Notes under the pieces: generated by a model
What the model was told of the DNA's origin: nothing
Databases searched by the model: none
Seen by the model: only the letters and a program-made list of their open reading frames with translations
NCBI GenBank assembly: GCA_015232015.1
Contig: JADGAM010000020.1
Span: forward strand, 1 to 36,433
DNA: 36,433 nucleotides
Direction of reading: 5' to 3'
Source of the DNA: Oligoflexia bacterium
Lineage (GTDB): Bacteria > Bdellovibrionota > Bacteriovoracia > Bacteriovoracales > Bacteriovoracaceae
Shown: in pieces, positions 17,674-26,773 of the stretch
How the letters are laid out: each line of letters starts with the position of its first letter
Numbering within the stretch: the stretch's first letter is position 1
Program-made: the position numbers and the translations under genes

Positions 17674-18471
17674 ATGAAAATAATTAAGCTTATTATATTA
17701 ATTTTATTTCTGGTTCCAAATATTTCCATGTCCACTTGCTATGACCAAATATCAGATACGACAAAATCTACAAATCCTAACTTGATAAATAAAATCAATA
17801 AAGAACAGAATAAATTAATTGAAACAATAAGAGAACGAAACGGAGTTGCTACTTGTGATTATTCTAATTTGGGAATGAAGGTACTTGCAATGGCAGTTCC
17901 TTCTCTTATATTTGAATCATTTAGCTTAGTAAAAGCACTTACTATGAAATATCCAAAGAGGTTTATTCAAAGATCTACTAAATCGGGTGCAATCAACTTC
18001 TTAAATAATATAGTTAGACAAGAAAATACAAATGACCCAATGGTAATTAATAAGAAATTTCTAAGCAGTGATTATGATTTTAAAAGATTACAACGTTCAA
18101 TATTGGTTGCTAATGAATTAAACATGTTTTGTGGAAGCACAAATCAGTTTATGGGACTTTCCCAGCGCATGTTTATGAATGAATCTGAACTAAGAAGTAT
18201 GCTTTCATCCAAGAAGAATGTTAAAAACTTTATTAAGGAAGTTGAACGTGTTGAAAAATCAATGTTAGGACAATTAGCAACTGGTGAATCAGTTTTGAAA
18301 AAAACTATACCATTTTTTATTTTACCAAGTAAAAATGGTACATTTGTACAACATAATCTTTATAAAAAAACAGATTGGGATAATGGAAAACATTTTAGTA
18401 ACGTTGATAATTTATATAGCAGGGGGGAGCAAAAAATAGGTAAGAATCAAATATTATCATTGGCCTTCTAA
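17674..18471 (+). CDS. Exported protein of unknown function
   Basis: The 265-residue product starts with a signal peptide (MKIIKLIILILFLVPNISMS). The mature part has three cysteines (CYDQIS, ATCDYS, MFCGS), a hydrophobic helix near residues 70-85 (MKVLAMAVPSLIFESF) and a mostly helical, Lys/Asn-rich remainder. The spacing of AAAGGAG to the ATG supports the start. I do not recognise a family. It is convergent with the P-type ATPase gene, with 89 bases between them. That gap contains tandem GTTCCTTCTA units and no strong terminator. Confidence 0.72.
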   Translation: MKIIKLIILILFLVPNISMSTCYDQISDTTKSTNPNLINKINKEQNKLIETIRERNGVATCDYSNLGMKVLAMAVPSLIFESFSLVKALTMKYPKRFIQRSTKSGAINFLNNIVRQENTNDPMVINKKFLSSDYDFKRLQRSILVANELNMFCGSTNQFMGLSQRMFMNESELRSMLSSKKNVKNFIKEVERVEKSMLGQLATGESVLKKTIPFFILPSKNGTFVQHNLYKKTDWDNGKHFSNVDNLYSRGEQKIGKNQILSLAF

Positions 18472-18560
18472 GTTCCTTCTATGTTCCTTCTAAATTCTTC
18501 AGATCAATTGTAACACCCATCGATCATCCAACAACAATTCATTGATTTATTTATTATGTA

Positions 18561-21356
18561 TTATATTTCGTATTTGTTTTTATTTTCATGCAAGGGTACT
18601 AATTTATATTGACGTTGATATCTAATCCATTTTTCTAGTTCAATAAATAAATAACTTACCAATGCTAACAAAATTACTCGTCCCCATGAGGCCAAAGAGA
18701 CTGGGGCCGTATGAAATAGTTTATTCATTATTGGCAAGTAAACAAATGCAAATTGAAAAATAAACATTAGACTTACACCACCAAGCAGCCATCTATTGCT
18801 TAATACTCCCATTGCAAGCATGGACCTTGTTAGGGAACGACAATTTAACAAATAAGCAGTTTGTACTACGATAAATACGTTTACTGCTACAGTTCTGGCG
18901 GCCTCTAAAGAGGCCCCATAATATAATTCAAACTTGTAAAGTCCAAAAGAGCCTGTTACTAAAAATAAAGAAATAATCACTATTCTAAATATTAATTCAT
19001 TTGTTAAAATCGGAGTATCTGGTTTTCTTGGGTGACGTTGCATGATGTTTGCGCTTTTACTTTCGAAGGCCAAAGTTAATCCTAGAAGTATGGCCGATGT
19101 AGTATTGATCCACAAAATTTGTACTGGCAAAAGTGGTAGAGAGGCCACATTAAAAATTATCGCTAACAGTACTACTAAACCTTGACCAAGATTTGTAGGT
19201 ATTGTCCAACTTATAAATTTAATAAGATTATCAAAGACACATCGACCTTCTTCAACGGCAGCTTCAATGGATGCAAAATTATCATCGGTAAGAACCATGT
19301 CCGCAGCCTCCTTGGACACTTCCGTTCCTGTTATTCCCATGGCCACACCAATATTTGCTTGTTTCAATGCTGGGGCATCATTAACTCCATCGCCGGTCAT
19401 TGCGACAATATGCTTGCGCTGTTGAAGTGCCTTTACCAGTTTGAGTTTTTGTTCAGGAGTAACTCGAGCAAAGACAGTGGTCTTTTCCGCTACCTCAGGG
19501 AATTCATCATCTTTCAATTTAGCAAGTTCTTTTCCTGTAATTGCGATAGGTGTTGTATCGCTAAGCCCGACTTCTTGTGCGATTTTAGAAGCGGTCAATA
19601 ATTGGTCCCCTGTAATCATCTTCACTTGAATACCAGCAGACCTACAGGCCCTTACTGCTTTTTTTGCCTCCTCTCTTGGTGGATCAATCATTGCTTGCAG
19701 GCCAAGAAAGCTAAAACCACCACTCTCAATATCTGGGATAGAAATAGTTAATTTATCCAACGGGTATTCTTTGCGAGCAAATGCCAATACTCGCAAACCT
19801 TGTTTGGCCATATTTTGAGAAGCAATTTTGATGGCCTCAGGATTAAAATCAAAAGATTTTGGATTATCGCTTAAAGCACGATCACAGATTGGAAGTAAGG
19901 CCGACAGCGACCCTTTAAGATAAACCACGTTACTTTGCTTGTCTTTAATTCGGTGTAAAGTGGCCATATATTGATTTTCTGATTCAAAGGGAACGCTATC
20001 GATGCGAGGATATTTTTCTAATTCACGCTTTTCTTCAAGACCAAGTTTCAGGGATGCTGTGATCAATGCCCCTTCAGTTGGATCACCTTCTACTTGATAG
20101 GTTTCATTCTTATTATCATTCTTGTTATCATTTTCTTTTACAATTTTTGAATCATTACAAAGTAAACCGGCCCGTAAACATTCAATGGCCTCGTGATGGA
20201 GAGGAGAAGTGTTTCCGTTTAAAAGAGCACTTCCTATAGGTGCATACCCTACTCCTGTTACCTTATATTCTATTCCACTTGACCAAATAAATTGCACTGT
20301 CATTTGATTTTCTGTCAATGTTCCAGTCTTATCAGAACAAATAACTGTCGTGCTACCTAGAGTTTCTACCGCCGGTAATTTTCGGATTATGGCCCGACGC
20401 TTGGCCATGCGGTTTACTCCAATTGCTAAAGTAATAGTAACTGCCGCAGGTAATGCTTCTGGAATTGCTGCCACTGAGAGTGCAACTGCCGCCATAAAAA
20501 CATCGACAATATTTTGTCCGTGAATAATTCCTACAATAAAAGTTATAAGGGCAAAGGCAATTATAATATAAAGGAGCAGATTGCTAAATTTAGCAATTTT
20601 TTTTGTAAGAGGGGTATCATGAGATTCAGCGGTAGCAATGGACTTTGATATTTTCCCCATCTCTGTTTTATCACCAGTGGCAATAACCACTCCAGTACCT
20701 TGTCCATAGGTGACCAAGGAAGACGCATAAAGCATATTTGTTCTATCTGCCAGTAATACATCCTCATCCAAAATTACATTTTGTTTTTGTACAGGTAAGG
20801 ATTCACCAGTGAGAGCAGATTCATTCACCTGTAAATTTTTAGCAGAAATTAAACGTAAATCTGCAGGAACTTTGTCGCCAGAAGATAATAAGACAATATC
20901 TCCAGAAACAAGCAAAGTGGATGAAATGCGTCTTTTCTCTCCATCTCTTAAAACCGATGCTTCACTGCTTAAGCTTTTGGCCAAAGATTCTATAGCTTTT
21001 GTTGCCTTGATCTCTTGAATAAAACCAATGATGGCATTTATTAACACTACTAAAAAAATTACTAGAGCATCCGTCCACTTACCCAAAATAGCAGAAGCAG
21101 TACCTGATAATATTAGAATGTAGACTAATGGTTGATGGAATTGAGATAAGAAGATTATTGCAAGACTTTGTTTCTTTTGTGCAGTAATTTCATTTGCACC
21201 AAATTTGTTGATTCTGTCATCTGCATCTTTTTGTTTAAGTCCAACATCTAAATTTGTGGCATACTCTTCAATTATTTTTTCCAGAGGCAGATGATGCCAT
21301 TTTTCATTGGATAAATTGTTCATGATCAAAATCTCTTTATTTTTATTGTCGTTCAT
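18561..21356 (-). CDS. Cation-transporting P-type ATPase (Ca2+/PMA-like, CtpF-like)
   Basis: This 931-residue membrane pump moves a cation at the cost of ATP. The N-terminal cation-ATPase domain is followed by the actuator loop TGES (183-186), M4 with PEALP (299-303), the phosphorylation motif CSDKTGTLT with Asp342, the hinge MITGDQ and MTGDGVNDAP. M6 reads LWINTTSAILLGL, lacking the Asp seen in Ca2+ pumps but like CtpF-type proteins as I recall them. The transported ion is therefore uncertain. An insert KENDNKNDNKNE (407-418) sits in the nucleotide-binding domain and is encoded by tandem repeats. The ATG at 21356 has no ribosome binding site. The ATG at 21323 has AAAGAG about 10 bases upstream and may be the true start. 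It lies 21 bases after the YqhA gene. Confidence 0.93.
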   Translation of the reverse strand: MNDNKNKEILIMNNLSNEKWHHLPLEKIIEEYATNLDVGLKQKDADDRINKFGANEITAQKKQSLAIIFLSQFHQPLVYILILSGTASAILGKWTDALVIFLVVLINAIIGFIQEIKATKAIESLAKSLSSEASVLRDGEKRRISSTLLVSGDIVLLSSGDKVPADLRLISAKNLQVNESALTGESLPVQKQNVILDEDVLLADRTNMLYASSLVTYGQGTGVVIATGDKTEMGKISKSIATAESHDTPLTKKIAKFSNLLLYIIIAFALITFIVGIIHGQNIVDVFMAAVALSVAAIPEALPAAVTITLAIGVNRMAKRRAIIRKLPAVETLGSTTVICSDKTGTLTENQMTVQFIWSSGIEYKVTGVGYAPIGSALLNGNTSPLHHEAIECLRAGLLCNDSKIVKENDNKNDNKNETYQVEGDPTEGALITASLKLGLEEKRELEKYPRIDSVPFESENQYMATLHRIKDKQSNVVYLKGSLSALLPICDRALSDNPKSFDFNPEAIKIASQNMAKQGLRVLAFARKEYPLDKLTISIPDIESGGFSFLGLQAMIDPPREEAKKAVRACRSAGIQVKMITGDQLLTASKIAQEVGLSDTTPIAITGKELAKLKDDEFPEVAEKTTVFARVTPEQKLKLVKALQQRKHIVAMTGDGVNDAPALKQANIGVAMGITGTEVSKEAADMVLTDDNFASIEAAVEEGRCVFDNLIKFISWTIPTNLGQGLVVLLAIIFNVASLPLLPVQILWINTTSAILLGLTLAFESKSANIMQRHPRKPDTPILTNELIFRIVIISLFLVTGSFGLYKFELYYGASLEAARTVAVNVFIVVQTAYLLNCRSLTRSMLAMGVLSNRWLLGGVSLMFIFQFAFVYLPIMNKLFHTAPVSLASWGRVILLALVSYLFIELEKWIRYQRQYKLVPLHENKNKYEI

Positions 21357-21377
21357 TATGTTTAATGTTTCTTATGT

Positions 21378-21893
21378 TTAATGTTTCTTATGCTCTAAAT
21401 GCAACACCCACTCTGTTATAGCTAAAAGCAAAGTAGAAAATAAGAATACTACATGAATTATAATTTGCCACTTTACTAGTTCTACATCTTTTTGAGAAAT
21501 GTTAATAAATGTTTTAAGCAGGTGTACAGCAGATATCCCAACTAGAGCACCCGCCAATTTAACTTTCAAAGTTCCGGCATTTATTTTATCAAGCCAATCT
21601 GGTCTATCCTCGTGGCCAGAAATATTTAAACGGCTAACAAAAGTAGAATATCCTCCAATGATAACCATGTTTAAAAGGTTAGCAACCATTACAATATCAA
21701 CAAGAGTTAATACTCCCATTAATAAGAATTCCTCTGTGATTGTATTTATATTAACCGCCAAATGAACAAGCTCTACTATGAACTTATATGCATACAAAAC
21801 ACCAGCAATTACCAGACCCGCATACATTGGTGCTTGAAACCATCTTGATGTAAAGATAAATATTTCCAAAAACGTTTCTATTTTTTTTCGCAT
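21378..21893 (-). CDS. yqhA: YqhA/UPF0114 family membrane protein
   Basis: The 171-residue protein matches the YqhA (UPF0114, TIGR00645) family throughout. Diagnostic stretches are an N-terminal FTSRWFQAPMY, LVDIVMVANLLNMVIIGGY, then NAGTLKVKLAGALVGISAVHLLK. Four hydrophobic helices are visible at about 19-37, 58-82, 110-128 and 142-163. The biochemical function of the family is not established. It is the first gene of a probable two-gene unit with the P-type ATPase, and the regulator at 22096 diverges from both. This suggests ion or membrane-stress homeostasis, which is inference. Confidence 0.88.
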   Translation of the reverse strand: MRKKIETFLEIFIFTSRWFQAPMYAGLVIAGVLYAYKFIVELVHLAVNINTITEEFLLMGVLTLVDIVMVANLLNMVIIGGYSTFVSRLNISGHEDRPDWLDKINAGTLKVKLAGALVGISAVHLLKTFINISQKDVELVKWQIIIHVVFLFSTLLLAITEWVLHLEHKKH

Positions 21894-21904
21894 AAGTATT
21901 CTCT

Positions 21905-21951
21905 AGTTTATATTTATATTTATGTTTATGTTTATGTTTATGTTTATATTA
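21905..21951. repeat. Tandem TTTATG/TTTATA hexamers
   Basis: About seven copies of a TTTATR hexamer lie directly upstream of the YqhA gene, between its ribosome binding site and its likely promoter. Arrays of this type change length easily by slippage and could alter promoter spacing. Confidence 0.7.
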
Positions 21952-22040
21952 CAGACTTATTAAGTCATATTTATTATGACTTAGTAACTTATATTGCTCA
22001 AATAGATAATAGTATTGATTACTATATCTAAATACGATAC

Positions 22041-22087
22041 AAAGCTAAGGGAAGCTAAAGGGGAGCTAAGGGAAAGCTAAGGGTAGG
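22041..22087. repeat. Four GCTAAGGG repeats ending in the nhaR ribosome binding site
   Basis: GCTAAGGG or GCTAAAGGGG occurs four times at 10-11 base spacing, and the last copy runs into TAGGAGG, the ribosome binding site of the regulator gene at 22096. Every unit carries an AAGG core that resembles a ribosome binding site. It may be a multi-copy binding site one helical turn apart, or a slippage array. Confidence 0.7.
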
Positions 22088-22095
22088 AGGTTTTT

Positions 22096-22980
22096 ATGAA
22101 TCCTTGGATCAATTATCATCATCTTTTTTATTTTAAAACAGTCGCCGAGGAAGGAACAGTTTCAAAGGCCGCAGAAAAACTTAGAATAGGTCAGCCGACT
22201 CTTAGTGCACAACTTAAGCAATTTGAAGATACAATTGGAATCGAACTCTTTGAGCGTCATCACAAAAAATTTATTTTGACGGAGCAAGGAAAAGTAGCAC
22301 TTGAATATGCTAAAAATATATTCAAGATAGGTCATGAAATGTACGAAGTGTTGCATGACCGACTAATACCCAACAAACCCACTCTACATTTAGGGGCATT
22401 AGATAGCATTTCTAAACATATCATTTTACAACTTGTTAAGACCGCCTTTAAGGTATCTCCGTGTCAGATCACTTTGTCGGAAGGAAAATCAGATGAGCTG
22501 CTTAGAGGGTTATTAGTACACAAAATAGATCTTGTATTAACAAATTTCCTTCCAATTGGTAATGATGCAAAAGAAATCTTTCCCCGAAGGATATCAAAAA
22601 AGAATATTGCATTTTTTGCGGCCCCTAAATTTCGGGCATTCAAAAAAGGTTTTCCTCATTCAATTTCTGGACGACCGCTAGTACTTCCTACTTACGATAG
22701 TAAATTGAGATACGACTTAGACTATTGGGCCAAACTTCAAGGTGTGGAGTTAAATATAATAACTGAAAGTCAGGATATTTCTGTTAATAAATTAATCGCT
22801 ATCGACGGACTAGGACTTATTCCAACGGCAGCACATACAGTAACCAAAGAGATATTATCTGGCGAGCTTATTGAAATAGGTCAACTTCAAGGCGTTCATG
22901 AAGAGCTTTATTTACTTTCTGTACAAAGAAAAATACCCAACATTATTGCTACTAAATTAGTGGACTCCTTTAAAATATAG
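22096..22980 (+). CDS. nhaR: LysR-family transcriptional regulator, NhaR-like
   Basis: The 294-residue protein has an N-terminal winged helix-turn-helix (residues 1-65; AAEKLRIGQPTLSAQLKQFE) and a LysR effector-binding domain. NYHHLFYFKTVAEEGTVSKA at the start and LFERHHKKFILTEQGK are characteristic of NhaR, which in enterobacteria activates the Na+/H+ antiporter gene nhaA in response to sodium. No nhaA is present here. The nearest candidates for regulation are the divergent yqhA and P-type ATPase genes, which would fit ion homeostasis. A very strong TAGGAGG ribosome binding site precedes the ATG by six bases. Confidence 0.85.
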   Translation: MNPWINYHHLFYFKTVAEEGTVSKAAEKLRIGQPTLSAQLKQFEDTIGIELFERHHKKFILTEQGKVALEYAKNIFKIGHEMYEVLHDRLIPNKPTLHLGALDSISKHIILQLVKTAFKVSPCQITLSEGKSDELLRGLLVHKIDLVLTNFLPIGNDAKEIFPRRISKKNIAFFAAPKFRAFKKGFPHSISGRPLVLPTYDSKLRYDLDYWAKLQGVELNIITESQDISVNKLIAIDGLGLIPTAAHTVTKEILSGELIEIGQLQGVHEELYLLSVQRKIPNIIATKLVDSFKI

Positions 22981-23117
22981 ATAAAAAGTATACAAAAGCA
23001 TTTATTTATCTATTTTATCAATTCAAATTTTTCCCTTAATCTTTAATCTTACATACATCTTACATACATAAAGATAAAAACATACATAAAGATAAAAAAC
23101 AAATTCATAGAATCAAT

Positions 23118-23172
23118 AGATATCGCAAGATATTGCAAAATATCGCAAGATATCTCAAGATATCGCAAAAAA
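23118..23172. repeat. Five 10-base tandem repeats (ATATCGCAAG)
   Basis: Five head-to-tail copies of a 10-base unit with consensus ATATCGCAAG lie 30-90 bases upstream of rodA, with single-base variants. Just before them (23052-23100) a second tandem unit, ACATACATAAAGATAAAA, appears about twice. The helical-turn period puts every copy on the same DNA face. Confidence 0.8.
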
Positions 23173-23204
23173 TTATCTCGATCTTGTTGGTGCTATGATG
23201 GAAA

Positions 23205-24335
23205 TTGAGGAAAATACTAATAAAAATGCATTCTAATCTTGCAACTTTCTTAAAAAAATATGATTTTAGTTTTTTTATATTAATGGTTTTAATATTTGTA
23301 ATTGGAGTATTAAATCTATATTCGGCCACTCATGCTATCTCTGATAAACAAGTAGATGGTCTTTATAAAACACAAATGACCTACTTTGCACTTGCAACTT
23401 GTATTGGAATATTTGCGAGCTTTGTTAAAAGCAAGACACTTTTTCGCTACTCATACCTAATTTATATTATTAATGTTGTTTTAGTTATAATGGTATTAAT
23501 TATTGGAGTAAAAGTTTTAGGTGCAAGAAGATGGCTTGATTTGGGAATAATAAGATTTCAACCATCAGAAATAATGAAATTGTCTTTAGTATTGATGTTA
23601 GGCAGATGGTATAGCGCAAGAGATCCAGAAACAGATATTGGCCTTAAAGAAATGATTTTACCCTCTATTTTTGTAATTATCCCTTCGATTATAGTTATTA
23701 TTCAACCAGATTTAGGAACGGGAATTATATTACTTTTGGTATTTTTTTCTATAACATTTTATCGAAGATTAAAATGGAAACCAATTATCATCATTGGAAT
23801 ATTAGTATCAGTTGGTAGCATCTTTATGTATCAGTTTGGATTAAAAGATTATCAAAAACAAAGAGTAATAACTTTTTTTGATCCTTGGGAAGATGTTAAA
23901 GGTTATGGATATAATGCCATTCAATCGGAGATAGCTATAGGTTCTGGACAAATTTTTGGAAAAGGTTTTAAAAAATCATCTCAGGCCAGTTTAAGTTATC
24001 TTCCAGAAAATCACACTGATTTTGCATTCTCGGTATTTAATGAGGAACATGGAATATTTGGTTCAATTATTTTGATAGGACTCTACATAGCTCTCTTCAT
24101 GAGATTTATCTGGCTATCGATAGCGGCAACAAATTTCTATGATTCAGTAATTGTTATAGGACTTATGTCTATTTTTTTCTGGCATACATTTATTAACATG
24201 TCGATGACCACAGGACTACTACCTATTGTAGGAATTCCTCTACCCTTAATTTCCTATGGTGGATCAAGTTTAATTACTTTTGGACTCTGCTGTGGAATTG
24301 CAACCTCAATAAGTAATTCCAGAAAACTATTTTGA
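23205..24335 (+). CDS. rodA: SEDS-family peptidoglycan glycosyltransferase RodA
   Basis: The 376-residue protein has about ten membrane segments and the SEDS signature residues: FQPSEIMKLSLVL, the catalytic-loop QPDLGTG, FFDPWEDVKGYGYNAIQS, GSGQIFGKGF, YLPENHTDFAFSVFNEEHG and GIPLPLISYGGSS. RodA polymerises glycan strands during side-wall growth with a class B penicillin-binding protein. It is assigned to RodA rather than FtsW by length and by the HTDFAFSV block. The mreBCD and mrdA genes that often neighbour it are absent here. The start is uncertain: a TTG at 23205 gives MRKILIKM, and an ATG at 23226 follows. Neither has an ideal ribosome binding site. Confidence 0.92.
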   Translation: MRKILIKMHSNLATFLKKYDFSFFILMVLIFVIGVLNLYSATHAISDKQVDGLYKTQMTYFALATCIGIFASFVKSKTLFRYSYLIYIINVVLVIMVLIIGVKVLGARRWLDLGIIRFQPSEIMKLSLVLMLGRWYSARDPETDIGLKEMILPSIFVIIPSIIVIIQPDLGTGIILLLVFFSITFYRRLKWKPIIIIGILVSVGSIFMYQFGLKDYQKQRVITFFDPWEDVKGYGYNAIQSEIAIGSGQIFGKGFKKSSQASLSYLPENHTDFAFSVFNEEHGIFGSIILIGLYIALFMRFIWLSIAATNFYDSVIVIGLMSIFFWHTFINMSMTTGLLPIVGIPLPLISYGGSSLITFGLCCGIATSISNSRKLF

Positions 24336-24350
24336 TTTTATTTTTTTATT

Positions 24351-25628
24351 TTATTGACTGGCCAATTTACTGTATTTAAATGGAGAAATAGCTCGTTCAA
24401 AGATGCCTTGAGTGTAAGCTATAGTCATCCCATAATTTGTAATTGGAATTTTATATTTGTTGGCCGCTAACATGCGGTTTAATATTTGCTTTCTCGTAAA
24501 CATGCAACCACCACATTGAATTAATAATGAATAGTCAGTAAATGGTTTGCTTGGTTCATCAAAGGACGCCACCACCTCGTAATTTATTTTTTTTCCTGTA
24601 AATTTATCTATCCATTTAGGAATTTTAATTCTTGCAATATCATCTCCAATAACATGATGAGAACATGATTCCATTATTAAAACATTTTGCTTTTCTTTTA
24701 AATTTGAAATTGCAAATGTGCCTTTAATAAAGGTATCAAAGTCACCTTTTAATCTAGCATACAAAATACTAAAACTTGTTAAAGCAATATCTTTAGGAAC
24801 TATAGCATCCACTTTGGCGAATGCCTGACTATCAGTCACTACTAGTTTAGGAAGTAGCTGATCACCAGAAGAAGCATTACATTTTTTAAAAAATAGCGCT
24901 AACTCACTTTCTTTTAATGTTACAACTATACAATTATTATCTAAAGCATCCCTTAAGGTTTGCATTTGTGGCAAAATCATTCTTCCTTTAGGTGCTTCTA
25001 AATCAATGGGAGTTACAAGAAGTACTACATCTCCAGCATTAATTAAATCTCCAATTATAGTTGGATTATTAAATGTTGATTTTGGAAGTGCCTTATGAAT
25101 TACATTTATTAATTCTGCTTTATTACTGTTATTATAATCAAACCCTTTAATACTATCAAAATCATAAATCTCAAGGTCATCTAACTTATATTGAGCAAGC
25201 ATTTGTTGGCGAAGATCACTACTTATTTTACATATATCTGCCTTATTGTGAATTATAATAAAGGGAGTATTGTGCTCACTTAAAAGAGCTACAACCTCTC
25301 TCTCGTGGTTATCAAAATTATTATTAGCTATCACTATGATTGCTAAATCAATCATTTCAATAACTTTCTTACTGGCCAAAACTCGCAAATTTCCAACTTC
25401 ACCATAATCATCAATACCGGCAGTATCAATTAAAACAATTGCACCACACTGCCCTAATTCAATTTGTTTTTTAACTGGATCAGTAGTTGTTCCTGCATGT
25501 TTAGAAACAATAGAGACTTTCTGATCACTTAAAGCATTTATAAAAGAACTTTTCCCTACATTCCTTTTTCCAAAAATTCCTATATGAGGAATATGGCACT
25601 TATTTTTTATATTCATATTATGAATCAC
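24351..25628 (-). CDS. hydF: [FeFe]-hydrogenase maturation GTPase HydF
   Basis: HydF is the scaffold on which the 2Fe subcluster is assembled before transfer to HydA. The N-terminal GTPase has GKRNVGKSS (20-28), the G3 motif DTAG and NKAD. The C-terminal cluster domain has SCSHH and, about 50 residues later, QCGGC, matching the C-x-H...C-x-x-C iron-sulphur motif of the family. The length of 425 is normal. The longest start is a GTG at 25628. An ATG at 25616 has AGGGGT eight bases upstream and is more likely. It is the last gene of the hydrogenase operon, eight bases after hydE, and ends convergently with rodA. Confidence 0.94.
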   Translation of the reverse strand: MIHNMNIKNKCHIPHIGIFGKRNVGKSSFINALSDQKVSIVSKHAGTTTDPVKKQIELGQCGAIVLIDTAGIDDYGEVGNLRVLASKKVIEMIDLAIIVIANNNFDNHEREVVALLSEHNTPFIIIHNKADICKISSDLRQQMLAQYKLDDLEIYDFDSIKGFDYNNSNKAELINVIHKALPKSTFNNPTIIGDLINAGDVVLLVTPIDLEAPKGRMILPQMQTLRDALDNNCIVVTLKESELALFFKKCNASSGDQLLPKLVVTDSQAFAKVDAIVPKDIALTSFSILYARLKGDFDTFIKGTFAISNLKEKQNVLIMESCSHHVIGDDIARIKIPKWIDKFTGKKINYEVVASFDEPSKPFTDYSLLIQCGGCMFTRKQILNRMLAANKYKIPITNYGMTIAYTQGIFERAISPFKYSKLASQ

Positions 25629-25636
25629 CCCTGCCT

Positions 25637-26773
25637 TTATCTATTTAAGAAATGATTTGAATCACCCCAAGTATTATATTTTATATTTAGATTATTTTGT
25701 TTGCACTCACTGTTTATTCGAGTAAGTGCATCTTCGGTATAAATTTTAGGTTTGTTTTGATATAAAAAATAATTTTCTCTGTATTGCTCGCTGGTAAAAT
25801 TTGGCATAACTACATTTGCTCCCGCTAAAAGGCCTAATCTTCTACCCTCACTGTTAATAGCACTAAGTGCAGTTGTAGATGCAATATTTATATCTTTCAT
25901 AATAATTCTTAAAACAGCTATCGCATTTATAGCGGTATTTAATCGCTTTTCTAATGACCAATTTTTCTTCCTAAATTTCTCAGCTAACTCAGCTAACTCC
26001 TCCATCTCACACCCCCCATACATATCATACAATGGAGTTTTCTGATGTTCTATGTAAGGTCCCATTCCTACCATATCAATATTATATTTTTTTAAGAACA
26101 ATAAATCATCTGCAATATCACTATAAGTTTGTGTTGGTAACCCAATCATAAAACCTGAACCGACTTGAAATCCCACACTCCTTAAATCTTTTATTGCTTT
26201 TAAACGATGAGCATAAGAATGCAAATTATTATTAGGGTGAATTTTATTATATAAATTTTCATTGCTAGTTTCAAATCGTAGTAAATAGCGCTGGCAGCCG
26301 GCCTTAAACCATCGCTTATAAACTTCAAAAGTTTGTTCCCCACATGAAAGGGTTACTCGAAATTTATTATTAAATGTTTTAGCAATAGTAATTAAAATCT
26401 CTTCGATATTTTTTACAAATTCGTTACTAGATCTTTCTCCTGATTGAATTACAAGTGAAGTGATGTTGGCATCAAGGACCTTTTGGGAAATTTTTAAAAC
26501 TTCTTCAATCGGCAATGTATAGCGATCATACTCTTTGTTGCTAGATCTAATTCCGCAATAGTAACAATCTTTTTGACATACATTTGAGTACTCTATCAAG
26601 GCCCTTAAATAAACGTTATTTCCTACACACTTTTTCCTAATAGCATTCGCATGTTTAAAGAGTGCATTTTGCTCTTGTGACCCAAAAGGAAATTTTAATG
26701 CTTCAACGATATCAGCATTACTACTAAAACCATTATTAATTTTAGTAGTAAATATCTCTTGTTCCATTTGCAA
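25637..26773 (-). CDS. hydE: [FeFe]-hydrogenase maturase HydE (radical SAM)
   Basis: HydE is a radical SAM enzyme that acts in the synthesis of the H-cluster 2Fe unit. The cluster motif is CQKDCYYC with cysteines 66, 70 and 73. GYEL-type SAM contacts are in the QSGERSSNEF and RFETSNENLY regions, both usual in HydE. A length of 378 residues is typical. The frame opens with TTG at 26773; an ATG at 26767 with AAGAGA upstream is the better start. The gene overlaps the end of hydG by about 30 bases, so the two are probably translationally coupled. Confidence 0.94.
   Translation of the reverse strand: MQMEQEIFTTKINNGFSSNADIVEALKFPFGSQEQNALFKHANAIRKKCVGNNVYLRALIEYSNVCQKDCYYCGIRSSNKEYDRYTLPIEEVLKISQKVLDANITSLVIQSGERSSNEFVKNIEEILITIAKTFNNKFRVTLSCGEQTFEVYKRWFKAGCQRYLLRFETSNENLYNKIHPNNNLHSYAHRLKAIKDLRSVGFQVGSGFMIGLPTQTYSDIADDLLFLKKYNIDMVGMGPYIEHQKTPLYDMYGGCEMEELAELAEKFRKKNWSLEKRLNTAINAIAVLRIIMKDINIASTTALSAINSEGRRLGLLAGANVVMPNFTSEQYRENYFLYQNKPKIYTEDALTRINSECKQNNLNIKYNTWGDSNHFLNR

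Noticed and set aside
19182-19601. 139-codon plus-strand ORF inside the P-type ATPase gene
   Set aside because: It overlaps catalytic motifs of the pump on the opposite strand and has no independent support.
23118-23172. Possible CRISPR array
   Set aside because: The 10-base units are directly adjacent with no spacers, and no cas genes are near.
24336-24350. Terminator between rodA and hydF
   Set aside because: There is a T-rich stretch but no stem, and the gap is only 15 bases.
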